From the NCBI GenBank assembly GCA_964568075.1, contig CAZMOM010000005.1, positions 1 to 64,000 of the forward strand: DNA of 64,000 nucleotides, written 5' to 3'. The stretch is from MnTg04 sp964568075. GTDB lineage: Bacteria; Pseudomonadota; Gammaproteobacteria; Steroidobacterales; MnTg04. The position numbers and the translations under genes are program-made. Shown piece after piece: positions 54,048 through 61,579 of the stretch; the first letter of the stretch is position 1, and each line of letters starts with the position of its first letter. The notes under the pieces were generated by a model. It was not told the DNA's origin and did no database searches. It saw only the letters and a list, made by a program, of their open reading frames with translations.

Positions 54048-54796
54048 GGGCCAGGAAAAACAAGCGCCGCGGGATTCTTTTGGGCGTCAATATCGACCAT
54101 GTGGCGACACTCCGCCAGGCGCGTGGTACCCGTTATCCGGACCCCGTTTATGCGGCCTTAATGGCGGAGCAGGCCGGTGCGGACAGCATCACACTGCACC
54201 TGAGAGAGGACAGGCGGCATATTCAGGACGAGGACCTGGACAATCTGAAAGGCGTATTGCAAACCCGAATGAATCTGGAAATGGCGGCGACTGCCGAGAT
54301 GCTGCGCATAGCCGAACAGATCAGGCCCGCTGACTGCTGCCTGGTCCCCGAGCGTCGTGAAGAGTTAACGACGGAGGGTGGTCTCGATGTCGCTTCGCAA
54401 ATCGACATCATTAAAGATGCGTGTTCGCGTCTGCATGACTGTGGCATTCGGGTGTCCTTGTTTATCGACCCGGATCCAAAGCAGATCGAAGCGGCGGTCG
54501 AAATCGGAGCCGACGTAATTGAGTTACATACAGGAACTTACGCGGACGCAGCGGAACAAGATCAGAAAACCGAATTGCAGCGCCTGACGAAATCCGCAAC
54601 TCAGGCGAGCGAGCTGAATCTTGCGGTGCACGCGGGACACGGGCTGCATTACCACAATGTGGCCCCGGTCGCGGCCATTGCCGAAATGGCTGAGCTGAAT
54701 ATCGGCCATTCGATCATCGCCCGTGCCGTCTTCGACGGTCTCGGAACGGCGGTGTCGGAAATGAAACATCTATTGATGGAAGCTCGCCACGGATGA
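54041..54796 (+). CDS. pdxJ: Pyridoxine 5'-phosphate synthase
   Basis: Last ring-closing step of DXP-dependent vitamin B6 synthesis, condensing deoxyxylulose phosphate with aminoacetone phosphate. 251 residues, TIM barrel. LGVNIDHVATLRQARGT, ITLHLREDRRHIQD, TRMNLEMAAT and HAGHGLHYHNV are diagnostic. ATG 54041 and GTG 54044 are adjacent alternatives. It overlaps acpS by 4 bp, the conserved pdxJ-acpS pair. Confidence 0.96.
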   Translation: MVRARKNKRRGILLGVNIDHVATLRQARGTRYPDPVYAALMAEQAGADSITLHLREDRRHIQDEDLDNLKGVLQTRMNLEMAATAEMLRIAEQIRPADCCLVPERREELTTEGGLDVASQIDIIKDACSRLHDCGIRVSLFIDPDPKQIEAAVEIGADVIELHTGTYADAAEQDQKTELQRLTKSATQASELNLAVHAGHGLHYHNVAPVAAIAEMAELNIGHSIIARAVFDGLGTAVSEMKHLLMEARHG

Positions 54797-55206
54797 TATT
54801 TGGAATCGGTACCGACCTGTTAAAGGCGGAGCGAGTTGCGGCAGTGTATCAACGGTTTGGTGACCGGTTTGTCGAACATTTATTGTTGCCGCAGGAAAAA
54901 CTGCAGTATCGGAAGGTCGAGCAGAAGATCCGTTTTCTCGCTATGCGCTTTGCCGGCAAGGAAGCGGTGGTCAAGGCGATGGGGACTGGTTTTGCCAATG
55001 GTGTGTGGATTCGCGATATTGGAATTGTTCAGGACTCGCACGGCAAGCCCGAGATTATTTATTCGGATCGCGGGCTCGCCGTGTGCCGGCGGCTGGGCAT
55101 CGGTAAAGGGTTCGTATCGCTGACCGATGAGGATGGCATGGTGCTGGCAATGGCCGTCCTGATGAAAGACCCGCCTCTTTCATGTTCCGGAGCAAACGAT
55201 GCTTAA
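54793..55206 (+). CDS. acpS: Holo-[acyl-carrier-protein] synthase
   Basis: Transfers 4'-phosphopantetheine from CoA to apo-ACP, needed by FabZ and LpxA/LpxD substrates. 137 residues, slightly longer than the usual 126. The Mg-binding Asp is in IFGIGTDLLKAERV and the Glu in MRFAGKEAVVKAMGTG. ATGA overlap with pdxJ; the 3' end overlaps the following exonuclease gene by 8 bp. Confidence 0.95.
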   Translation: MIFGIGTDLLKAERVAAVYQRFGDRFVEHLLLPQEKLQYRKVEQKIRFLAMRFAGKEAVVKAMGTGFANGVWIRDIGIVQDSHGKPEIIYSDRGLAVCRRLGIGKGFVSLTDEDGMVLAMAVLMKDPPLSCSGANDA

Positions 55207-55987
55207 CTGCCTGGTTTTCGATATCGAAACGGTACCGGATGTCGAGCTGGGTCGCCGCTTGTTCGATCTCGCCGGGTTGTCGGACGCCGACGTGGCGCAG
55301 GCCATGTTTCACCAGCAAGTGGAAAAGTCCGGACACGAGTTTCTGTCGTTGCACCAGCACCGGGTGGTCGCTATATCGGTCGTGCTGCGAAACCAGGCTG
55401 GATTCCGGGTCTGGAGTCTGGGGGAGCAGGATGCAAATGAAAAGGAAATCATCAGCCGCTTTTTCGATGGCATCGATCGCTACACACCGACCATCGTTTC
55501 GTGGAATGGCGGTGGTTTTGATCTGCCTGTGCTTCACTACAGGAGTCTGGTGCACGGTATCGTCGCCCCCAGATACTGGGAAACCGGCGATGACGATCAG
55601 AGTTTTCGCTGGAATAATTACCAAAGCCGGTTCCATTCGCGGCATACGGATCTGATGGACGTCATCAGCGGTTACCAGGTTCGTGGCCGTGCACCGCTGC
55701 AGGATATGGCGCTGATGCTGGGCTTCCCCGGCAAACTCGGGATGACTGGAGACAAGGTCTGGCCGTGTTTTCTCGATGGAGAGATCGCAAAGATTCGTCA
55801 TTACTGCGAAACCGACGTACTCAATACCTATCTGATTTATCTGCAGTTCGAATTAATCCGCGGCCGGATCGATGCGACACAACTCGCCAAAGAGCAGGAT
55901 TTGCTCAAGACGGAGCTTGCAGCCGGTGGCGAGGCTCATTTACAGGAATTTCTGGATGCCTGGGAAAAGGCTGGCGTGAGCCCATGA
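55199..55987 (+). CDS. Predicted 3'-5' exonuclease of the PolB-like (DNA_pol_B_exo2) family
   Basis: DEDD-type exonuclease domain protein of 262 residues. Motif I is FDIETVP (residues 7-13), motif II lies in IVSWNGGGFDLPVLHYR and motif III in HYCETDVLNTYLIYLQ. It has no polymerase domain and a biological role has not been assigned. It lies between acpS and rlmD, overlapping each by 8 and 4 bp. Confidence 0.87.
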   Translation: MLNCLVFDIETVPDVELGRRLFDLAGLSDADVAQAMFHQQVEKSGHEFLSLHQHRVVAISVVLRNQAGFRVWSLGEQDANEKEIISRFFDGIDRYTPTIVSWNGGGFDLPVLHYRSLVHGIVAPRYWETGDDDQSFRWNNYQSRFHSRHTDLMDVISGYQVRGRAPLQDMALMLGFPGKLGMTGDKVWPCFLDGEIAKIRHYCETDVLNTYLIYLQFELIRGRIDATQLAKEQDLLKTELAAGGEAHLQEFLDAWEKAGVSP

Positions 55988-57303
55988 GTCGTGGCCTGGC
56001 GTCACGTCCACCGCAGACCGCCATCGTTGCGCGACTGAATAATAAAGGCCTTGGCGAGGTGAATATTCCCGGCCGCCAGGCCAGGATTCATCACGTCCTC
56101 GAAGGCGAGCAGATTGTTTTCAGGCGCCGCCGTCGTCGTCGCGGTTATGACGAGGCGGAACTGGTTGAATTGCTCGAGAGCTCCGCTCACCGGGTCGACC
56201 CGCGTTGTCCGCATTTTGGCAACTGCGGCGGCTGTTCGATGCAACATATCGATGCCGGCCATCAGGTGCGCCTGAAACAGGCGTGGTACCAGGAATTGCT
56301 GGGTGGATACCCGGGTCTCGCGCCGGGTCGCTGGCTGGCTCCACTGACCGGACCACAGTGGGGCTACCGCCGCCGCGCTCGACTCGGCGTGAAAAAAGTC
56401 GACGGGAAAGGGCGTGTGCTGGTCGGGTTTCGTGAAGTATTCAAGTCGTATGTTGCCGATATGGACGGATGCGAGATTCTCGCGGGGCGGGTCGGCCAAC
56501 TGATTTCTCCGTTGTGTCGATTAATTGACGGCCTGTCGATAAATAATCGTTTGCCGCAGATCGAGGTTGCCGTGGCGGACAACGTGACGGCCCTGGTGCT
56601 GCGTGTCCTTGATGACCCGAGCGCAGATGATCTGGCGGCGCTGAGACGCTTCTCCAAACAGCACGACGTCAGGTTTTATCTTCAGCGAAAAGGTCTCGAC
56701 AGCGTAAAACCGCTGCTCGATGATGCACCGCCTCTGCATTACCGGATTCCCACTTTTGAACTCGAGATGGAGTTTTCGCCGATCGATTTTATTCAGGTCA
56801 ATGGTGCGTTGAACGAGAAAATGCTCATGCTGGCCATCGACTTGCTTGCTTTGGATCGTTCGGACCACTTACTGGATCTTTTCTGTGGCCTGGGAAATTT
56901 TAGTCTGGCGATTGCGCGCCACTGCGGTCGGGTGACAGGTGTGGACGGTGATGAAAAACTGATTGGGCAGGCGCGTGAAAACGCGAAGAGGAACAACATA
57001 AAAAACGCCCGCTTCTTGCAAGCCGATTTATTTCAACCCGGGGAAAACGATCAGTGGAGAGATGATCGCTACTCCTGTGTTCTGCTCGACCCGCCGCGCA
57101 GCGGCGCGAACGAGGCTCTTCGTTTGTTACCCGGCCTGGGCGCCAGGCGTATCGTCTATGTCTCATGCAACCCGGTTACCCTGGCCCGTGACAGCGCAAG
57201 CCTGGTGGAACTGGGCTATGATTTTGTGGCGACGGGCATTATGGATATGTTTCCTCAGACCAGGCACGCAGAGGCGATCGCCCTGTTTGAAAAGCGCGAC
57301 TGA
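55984..57303 (+). CDS. rlmD: 23S rRNA (uracil1939-C5)-methyltransferase RlmD
   Basis: SAM-dependent methylase acting on U1939 of 23S rRNA. 439 residues. An N-terminal TRAM domain (about 15-70) is followed by the iron-sulfur cluster Cys motif CPHFGNCGGCSMQH. The SAM-binding LLDLFCGLGNFSLAIA, LLDPPRSGA and the catalytic Cys in IVYVSCNPVTLARD follow. The ATG overlaps the exonuclease stop by 4 bp. mazG or relA, frequent neighbours elsewhere, are absent here. Confidence 0.95.
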   Translation: MSRGLASRPPQTAIVARLNNKGLGEVNIPGRQARIHHVLEGEQIVFRRRRRRRGYDEAELVELLESSAHRVDPRCPHFGNCGGCSMQHIDAGHQVRLKQAWYQELLGGYPGLAPGRWLAPLTGPQWGYRRRARLGVKKVDGKGRVLVGFREVFKSYVADMDGCEILAGRVGQLISPLCRLIDGLSINNRLPQIEVAVADNVTALVLRVLDDPSADDLAALRRFSKQHDVRFYLQRKGLDSVKPLLDDAPPLHYRIPTFELEMEFSPIDFIQVNGALNEKMLMLAIDLLALDRSDHLLDLFCGLGNFSLAIARHCGRVTGVDGDEKLIGQARENAKRNNIKNARFLQADLFQPGENDQWRDDRYSCVLLDPPRSGANEALRLLPGLGARRIVYVSCNPVTLARDSASLVELGYDFVATGIMDMFPQTRHAEAIALFEKRD

Positions 57304-57326
57304 GTCGGAGGAATCGGAAATCGCTC

Positions 57327-57811
57327 ATGGCTGTGGAGATCGAAAGAAAGTTTTTGTTGCGCCATGATGACTGGCGTAGCCAGGTGTCAGAATCAGCGTG
57401 TATTCGCCAGGAATATCTGGCACTGAACGACAATAATTCCGTCCGCGTCCGACTCGATGAAAACAACGCGACGATTAATCTCAAAAGTGCAACGGTCGGG
57501 CGACAGCGGCTGGAGTTCGAGTACTCGATTCCGGAACAGGATGGGAACGAAATACTCGATCGATTATGTCTTGCTCCCCTGATAGAAAAAACGCGCCATC
57601 GGGTCCCGCTGAGAAACTGCTGTGGGAGATCGATGAGTTTCATGGTGCCAACGAGGGGCTGATCGTCGCCGAGGTCGAACTGGGTGACCCGGATCAGCCG
57701 ATTGAATTTGCGGACTGGATTGGCCGGGAAGTTACCGAGGAATTGCGTTATTACAATATGAGATTGGTCAGCCACCCATTCAGTCAATGGAATCCGGGGC
57801 AGAGAAAATGA
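57327..57811 (+). pseudogene. CYTH-domain (inorganic triphosphatase-like) gene with a frameshift
   Basis: The N-terminal part MAVEIERKFLLRHDDW has the CYTH signature ExExK, and SVRVRLDENNATINLKS continues the tunnel fold. Near 57600-57615 the reading moves from one frame (IEKTRHRVP) to another (AEKLLWEIDEFHGANEGL), consistent with one lost base. The second frame ends at 57811 with TEELRYYNMRLVSHPFSQW. Joined, it gives about 160 residues, the usual size of short CYTH triphosphatases. It may be a real recent mutation or a base-calling error. It overlaps nagZ by 4 bp. Confidence 0.83.
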
Positions 57812-58851
57812 CGCTCGGACCACTGATGATTGACATCGAAGGCACGATTTTATCGCCCGGCGACCGGAAGCTGCTGCTGCACCCGCTGATAGGCGGCGTC
57901 ATTCTGTTCACAAGAAATTACCGTCACCCGGATCAGTTATCTGCGCTCACCAGCGATATTCACGATTTGCGGAGCCCGCCACTACTCATTGCCGTTGATC
58001 AGGAAGGAGGCCGTGTGCAACGTTTTCGTGAGCATTTTACTGGTCTTCCCGCGATGCATCTGCTGGGCCGCCGTTCGGACATGGACCTGCAGGAGAGCAA
58101 AAATCTGGCCGCCGCCTGCGGCTGGCTGATGGCAGCGGAGCTCAGGACTTGTGGTGTAGATCTTTCCTTTGCTCCGGTTCTTGATTTGGACTGGGGCCTG
58201 TCGGAAGTTATCGGCGATCGTTCGTTTCACCGTGAGCCGTCCCGGGTTGCGGAACTGGCCGGTCAATATATCAAGGGAATGAAACGCGCCGGAATGGTGT
58301 CGGTGGGTAAGCACTGGCCCGGTCATGGCGCCGTCAGCGAGGATTCGCATCTTGCGCTGCCCAGGGACCGCCGCGAATACGGCGATATCCTTGCGGACAT
58401 CGCCCCGTTTCAAAAACTGATCGGTGCGGGGCTGGCTGGTATTATGACCGCGCATATCGTGTACACGGATTTGGATCTGACGCCAGCTTCATTCTCGCGC
58501 TTCTGGATTGCCGATGAGCTAAGGGGGAAATTACAATTTCAGGGCGTCATATTTTCTGATGACCTGAGCATGCAAGGAGCCGCAGGTGTCGGAAATCTGG
58601 CCGAACGTGTAAGAACCGCGCTGGACGCCGGTGCGGACATGACCCTGATATGCAATGATCGCGACGGGGTGATGCAGGTTATCGATGAACTGAGCGCATA
58701 CAACAATCCGGTTAGCGCGCTGCGTCTGACACGCTTGCATGGAACAGGCGGAATGACCCGCGAGGAGCTGATGCAAAGCGACGAGTGGATTGCAGCAGTC
58801 AAAGTGATAAGCGATATGCAGCATCAGCCGGGGCTCAATCTGGACGCGTGA
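57808..58851 (+). CDS. nagZ: Beta-N-acetylhexosaminidase NagZ
   Basis: Cytosolic GH3 enzyme that removes GlcNAc from anhydro-muropeptides in peptidoglycan recycling. 347 residues. The catalytic loop KHWPGHGAVSEDSHLALP carries the conserved Asp-His pair; the nucleophile Asp is in VIFSDDLSMQGA and substrate contacts are in DQEGGRVQRFRE. The ATG overlaps the CYTH stop (ATGA); an upstream ATG at 57787 is in frame but unlikely. Confidence 0.95.
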   Translation: MTLGPLMIDIEGTILSPGDRKLLLHPLIGGVILFTRNYRHPDQLSALTSDIHDLRSPPLLIAVDQEGGRVQRFREHFTGLPAMHLLGRRSDMDLQESKNLAAACGWLMAAELRTCGVDLSFAPVLDLDWGLSEVIGDRSFHREPSRVAELAGQYIKGMKRAGMVSVGKHWPGHGAVSEDSHLALPRDRREYGDILADIAPFQKLIGAGLAGIMTAHIVYTDLDLTPASFSRFWIADELRGKLQFQGVIFSDDLSMQGAAGVGNLAERVRTALDAGADMTLICNDRDGVMQVIDELSAYNNPVSALRLTRLHGTGGMTREELMQSDEWIAAVKVISDMQHQPGLNLDA

Positions 58852-58904
58852 CGGGCCGCCAGAAACAGAAATCCGCCGTCACACAAAAACCAAGGAGACG
58901 GAAT

Positions 58905-59633
58905 TTGAGTGCGCTGGGGATCATTGGTAGTTCAGCGATGACGGGTTTGAGGAATTTCGAGCAATCCCGGACCAGCAACGAGACGACGCCATACGGGAAG
59001 CCGTCTGCGCTTTTGATCCACGGCCGGCTTTTCGACCAGGCGGTTGTTTTTCTTTCACGCCATGGCGAACAACAAGCGATCCCTCCCCACCTGATCAACT
59101 ACCGGGCCAATCTTTGGGCCTTGAAAAATGCGGGTATTGAAAAGCTTGTCGCTATCTACGCGGTTGGTGGAATCAGTGATGCCTGCGTCAGCGGTCAGCT
59201 GGTGATTCCATCTGACTTGATTGATTACACCAGCGGCAGAGATCACACTATTTTTGACGGCTCAGACCCGTCTCTGGATCATATCGAGTTCTCGCCGCCG
59301 TATGAGCCTGAGGTACGGCAGGAATTGCTTGACGCGGCAAAGAAGGCGGGGCTCGACGTTGTCGATGGCGGGGTTTACGGAGCGGTCCAGGGGCCGCGCC
59401 TGGAAACAACGGCCGAGGTCCGGCGTCTCGAGCGGGATGGCTGCGATATCATCGGCATGACCGGGATGCCGGAGGCCGCTCTAGCAAAGGAACTGGGTAT
59501 TCGACTCGCCGCTTGTGCAATGATTGTCAATCAGGCTGCGGGAAAGGGCAGCGGTGGCATTCATGATGAGATCGCAGTGCATCGCGAGGCAGGATTGGCA
59601 AAGATTTACCGCTTACTGGAAAATTATTGCTGA
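58905..59633 (+). CDS. mtnP: S-methyl-5'-thioinosine phosphorylase (MTAP family)
   Basis: Purine-salvage phosphorylase of 242 residues. LGIIGSSAMTGL, NYRANLWALKNAGIEKLVAI, YGAVQGPRLETTAEVRRL and GMTGMPEAALAKELGI are MTAP/MTIP signatures. The neighbourhood (nagZ on one side, csiV-mfd on the other) matches the Pseudomonas locus where the enzyme prefers methylthioinosine, so that activity is inferred. Start TTG is chosen because AAGGAG lies 7 bases upstream; GTG 58848 overlapping the nagZ stop is the alternative. Confidence 0.88.
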   Translation: MSALGIIGSSAMTGLRNFEQSRTSNETTPYGKPSALLIHGRLFDQAVVFLSRHGEQQAIPPHLINYRANLWALKNAGIEKLVAIYAVGGISDACVSGQLVIPSDLIDYTSGRDHTIFDGSDPSLDHIEFSPPYEPEVRQELLDAAKKAGLDVVDGGVYGAVQGPRLETTAEVRRLERDGCDIIGMTGMPEAALAKELGIRLAACAMIVNQAAGKGSGGIHDEIAVHREAGLAKIYRLLENYC

Positions 59634-59668
59634 GTCGATGGTCGGCTGGAATTTTTGGGGAGATACCG

Positions 59669-60598
59669 ATGAAAAAGTTGACGGCCGATATGCTTAAATC
59701 CGTCATCGAAGCCAGTGCACAGGGCGTTATTGTTTTTTCTACCGCGGATCCCGGCTGGCCAGCGGTTTTTGTCAACGAAGAACTGGTGCAAATCACTGGC
59801 GTTCCAGCTGAAAAATGGTTCGAATCGGGGCTGGATATGTTGGTGCCGATTTTTCCCGAGTCAGATATCAGGGGGGAATGCGATCGCTCCATAGACAATG
59901 TTGCCACCGCTGACCTGCGGGCCATCGGGGTCAGACTCGATGGCAGTGGAGTGTATGTTGATCTTCATCTGAGCGCGATCACCGCGCGAGACAATAGCGT
60001 TTCCCACGTCGCGATTTTTCTTCGAGACCTGCATTCAGCCGAGCAGACGGAAGGTGTAAATGACGAGTCCGATCTTGAGGTGGCGATTCCGTCTGACCGG
60101 TTGACCGGATTGCCCCATCGACGTTATTTCGAACGAATACTGACCCGCGAGTGGGGAAGCTCAATTCGCGACAAAACTTCCCTCGCGCTTTTCTTGATTC
60201 GAATCGACGAGTTTCGTGAATACAGCAACACTTTTGGCAAGCAGGCTGGAGATACTTGTCTGCGTCAAATTGCCGGCGCGGTAAAAGCGGTCGCCAGGCG
60301 GTCGAGCGATCTTGCCGCCCGTTTCGAAAATGAAATTTTCGTCACGATAGCGCGCGATATGGATACGGATCAGTGTGAGCAGTTGGGGAAAAAAATTATC
60401 AGCCAGGTCAGCAGTCTCTGTATTCATCATCCACGTTCGTCGGTACACCGTTATGTCAGTGTGAGTATCGGTGCTGTCAGCGCGATACCGACCCAAGGGG
60501 CGTTTCCGCTGGAGGCGATTGAGGAAGCTCGTGAAGCGCTGGACGAGGCGCTTGCCCGGGGCGGCCGGGGAGTGCTATGCCGCCAGTTAAAAAAGTAG
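59669..60598 (+). CDS. PAS-GGDEF protein with a degenerate GGDEF motif
   Basis: 309 residues. An N-terminal PAS-like domain (about 8-125; FVNEELVQITGVPAEKWF) is followed by a GGDEF-fold domain (about 140-300; DRLTGLPHRRYFERIL, RIDEFREYSNTFGKQAGD). The signature GGDEF is replaced by ENEIF (AARFENEIFVTIA), so c-di-GMP synthesis is unlikely; it may bind nucleotide or act as a scaffold. No membrane segment or EAL domain. GGGGAGA precedes the ATG. It is convergent with csiV. Confidence 0.85.
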   Translation: MKKLTADMLKSVIEASAQGVIVFSTADPGWPAVFVNEELVQITGVPAEKWFESGLDMLVPIFPESDIRGECDRSIDNVATADLRAIGVRLDGSGVYVDLHLSAITARDNSVSHVAIFLRDLHSAEQTEGVNDESDLEVAIPSDRLTGLPHRRYFERILTREWGSSIRDKTSLALFLIRIDEFREYSNTFGKQAGDTCLRQIAGAVKAVARRSSDLAARFENEIFVTIARDMDTDQCEQLGKKIISQVSSLCIHHPRSSVHRYVSVSIGAVSAIPTQGAFPLEAIEEAREALDEALARGGRGVLCRQLKK

Positions 60599-60646
60599 GC
60601 GCCGGCGCACGAGACGCTGACTACTGCTCGTCGCGTTGTGTGCGTT

Positions 60647-61489
60647 TCAATCCTGGTCCGGCTCCGGTTCCTCTACGGCGGTGACAACCGCGACCGCTCC
60701 AAAATAGGGATGGTCAAAGTAATGAAACTCCCCCCTGTGCATCAGCCGACTTTCGTTGATCGAATACGGAGTGGAGTTTTTCATTAAGCCGAACAGGCCT
60801 CCGTATAATGGAGTACCCCGCTTTTTGTCGTTTGGCAGCCAATTGATTTCCAATAACAGGTGCAGAAACCGGCTCATGCTAAGTGTTGCCGTGCCATCCA
60901 ATACGCCCGCGTCATTTTCGATCGATCGCAGATTAAAAGATTTGCTTGCTTCAAGTGCAACACCATCCTGTTGCCAGGCCTGGTGCAATAGAATTTGAAA
61001 GTCTCGCGAGTTATCGATTCTGTCGATAATCCCGCGCATTTGCCACTGCTCTTCGTCAACGACGATCTGCGGCTGTTGGCGCGGGATTATTTCTGCATTT
61101 GTTTCCTCTGCATGGGTCAACGCCGGCGACAGGCCGCTGTCTTCGGCGTTTGTCTCGTTGCCGGGAACTTCGCCGGCCTCAGCTCGCAGTTTGTTGCCTG
61201 AATCCGAAATCGGGCTCGCGTACTCGTCAACATCCTGATCGCCAAGCAGCGATAAAAGCGCATCCAGTTCATTCAGCGATTTGCTCGACAACGGATCGTA
61301 AGGCGGCTCGAACTGCTCGTTTCCGGGTGTGGGGTATAGCTGTCGAAAGATCACCAGTTCGACCTGGAATCGTGGCGGAAACTCAATTTCCTCAAATTCC
61401 TGACCGACAGTCACCAGCGGCATGCACAATATCAAGCCCGCTGCATACAGAAGCGTAAAAACGGTGTTTTTGGTCTGCGAGATATTCAT
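60647..61489 (-). CDS. csiV: CsiV-family periplasmic protein
   Basis: 280 residues: signal peptide (about 1-30), the conserved N-terminal FQVELVIFRQL strand, a variable acidic middle and a C-terminal domain (FLHLLLEINWL, HRGEFHYFDHPYFGAVAVVT). In Vibrio CsiV binds peptidoglycan and supports LpoA/PBP1A. Its position next to mfd matches Pseudomonas. ATG 61489 gives a normal signal peptide; a TTG six codons upstream is less likely. Confidence 0.85.
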   Translation of the reverse strand: MNISQTKNTVFTLLYAAGLILCMPLVTVGQEFEEIEFPPRFQVELVIFRQLYPTPGNEQFEPPYDPLSSKSLNELDALLSLLGDQDVDEYASPISDSGNKLRAEAGEVPGNETNAEDSGLSPALTHAEETNAEIIPRQQPQIVVDEEQWQMRGIIDRIDNSRDFQILLHQAWQQDGVALEASKSFNLRSIENDAGVLDGTATLSMSRFLHLLLEINWLPNDKKRGTPLYGGLFGLMKNSTPYSINESRLMHRGEFHYFDHPYFGAVAVVTAVEEPEPDQD

Positions 61490-61579
61490 GGCAGGTATTA
61501 TCCCCAAATTGGCCGTGAACCGATAGCCGAACCGAGGTTCGTCGGCGGGATGCAGGAAAACGTTTCCCGCCGTATGTCT

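Noticed and set aside
60599..60646. Bidirectional terminator between the convergent GGDEF and csiV genes
   Set aside because: The 48-bp spacer has no convincing stem followed by a T run on either strand.
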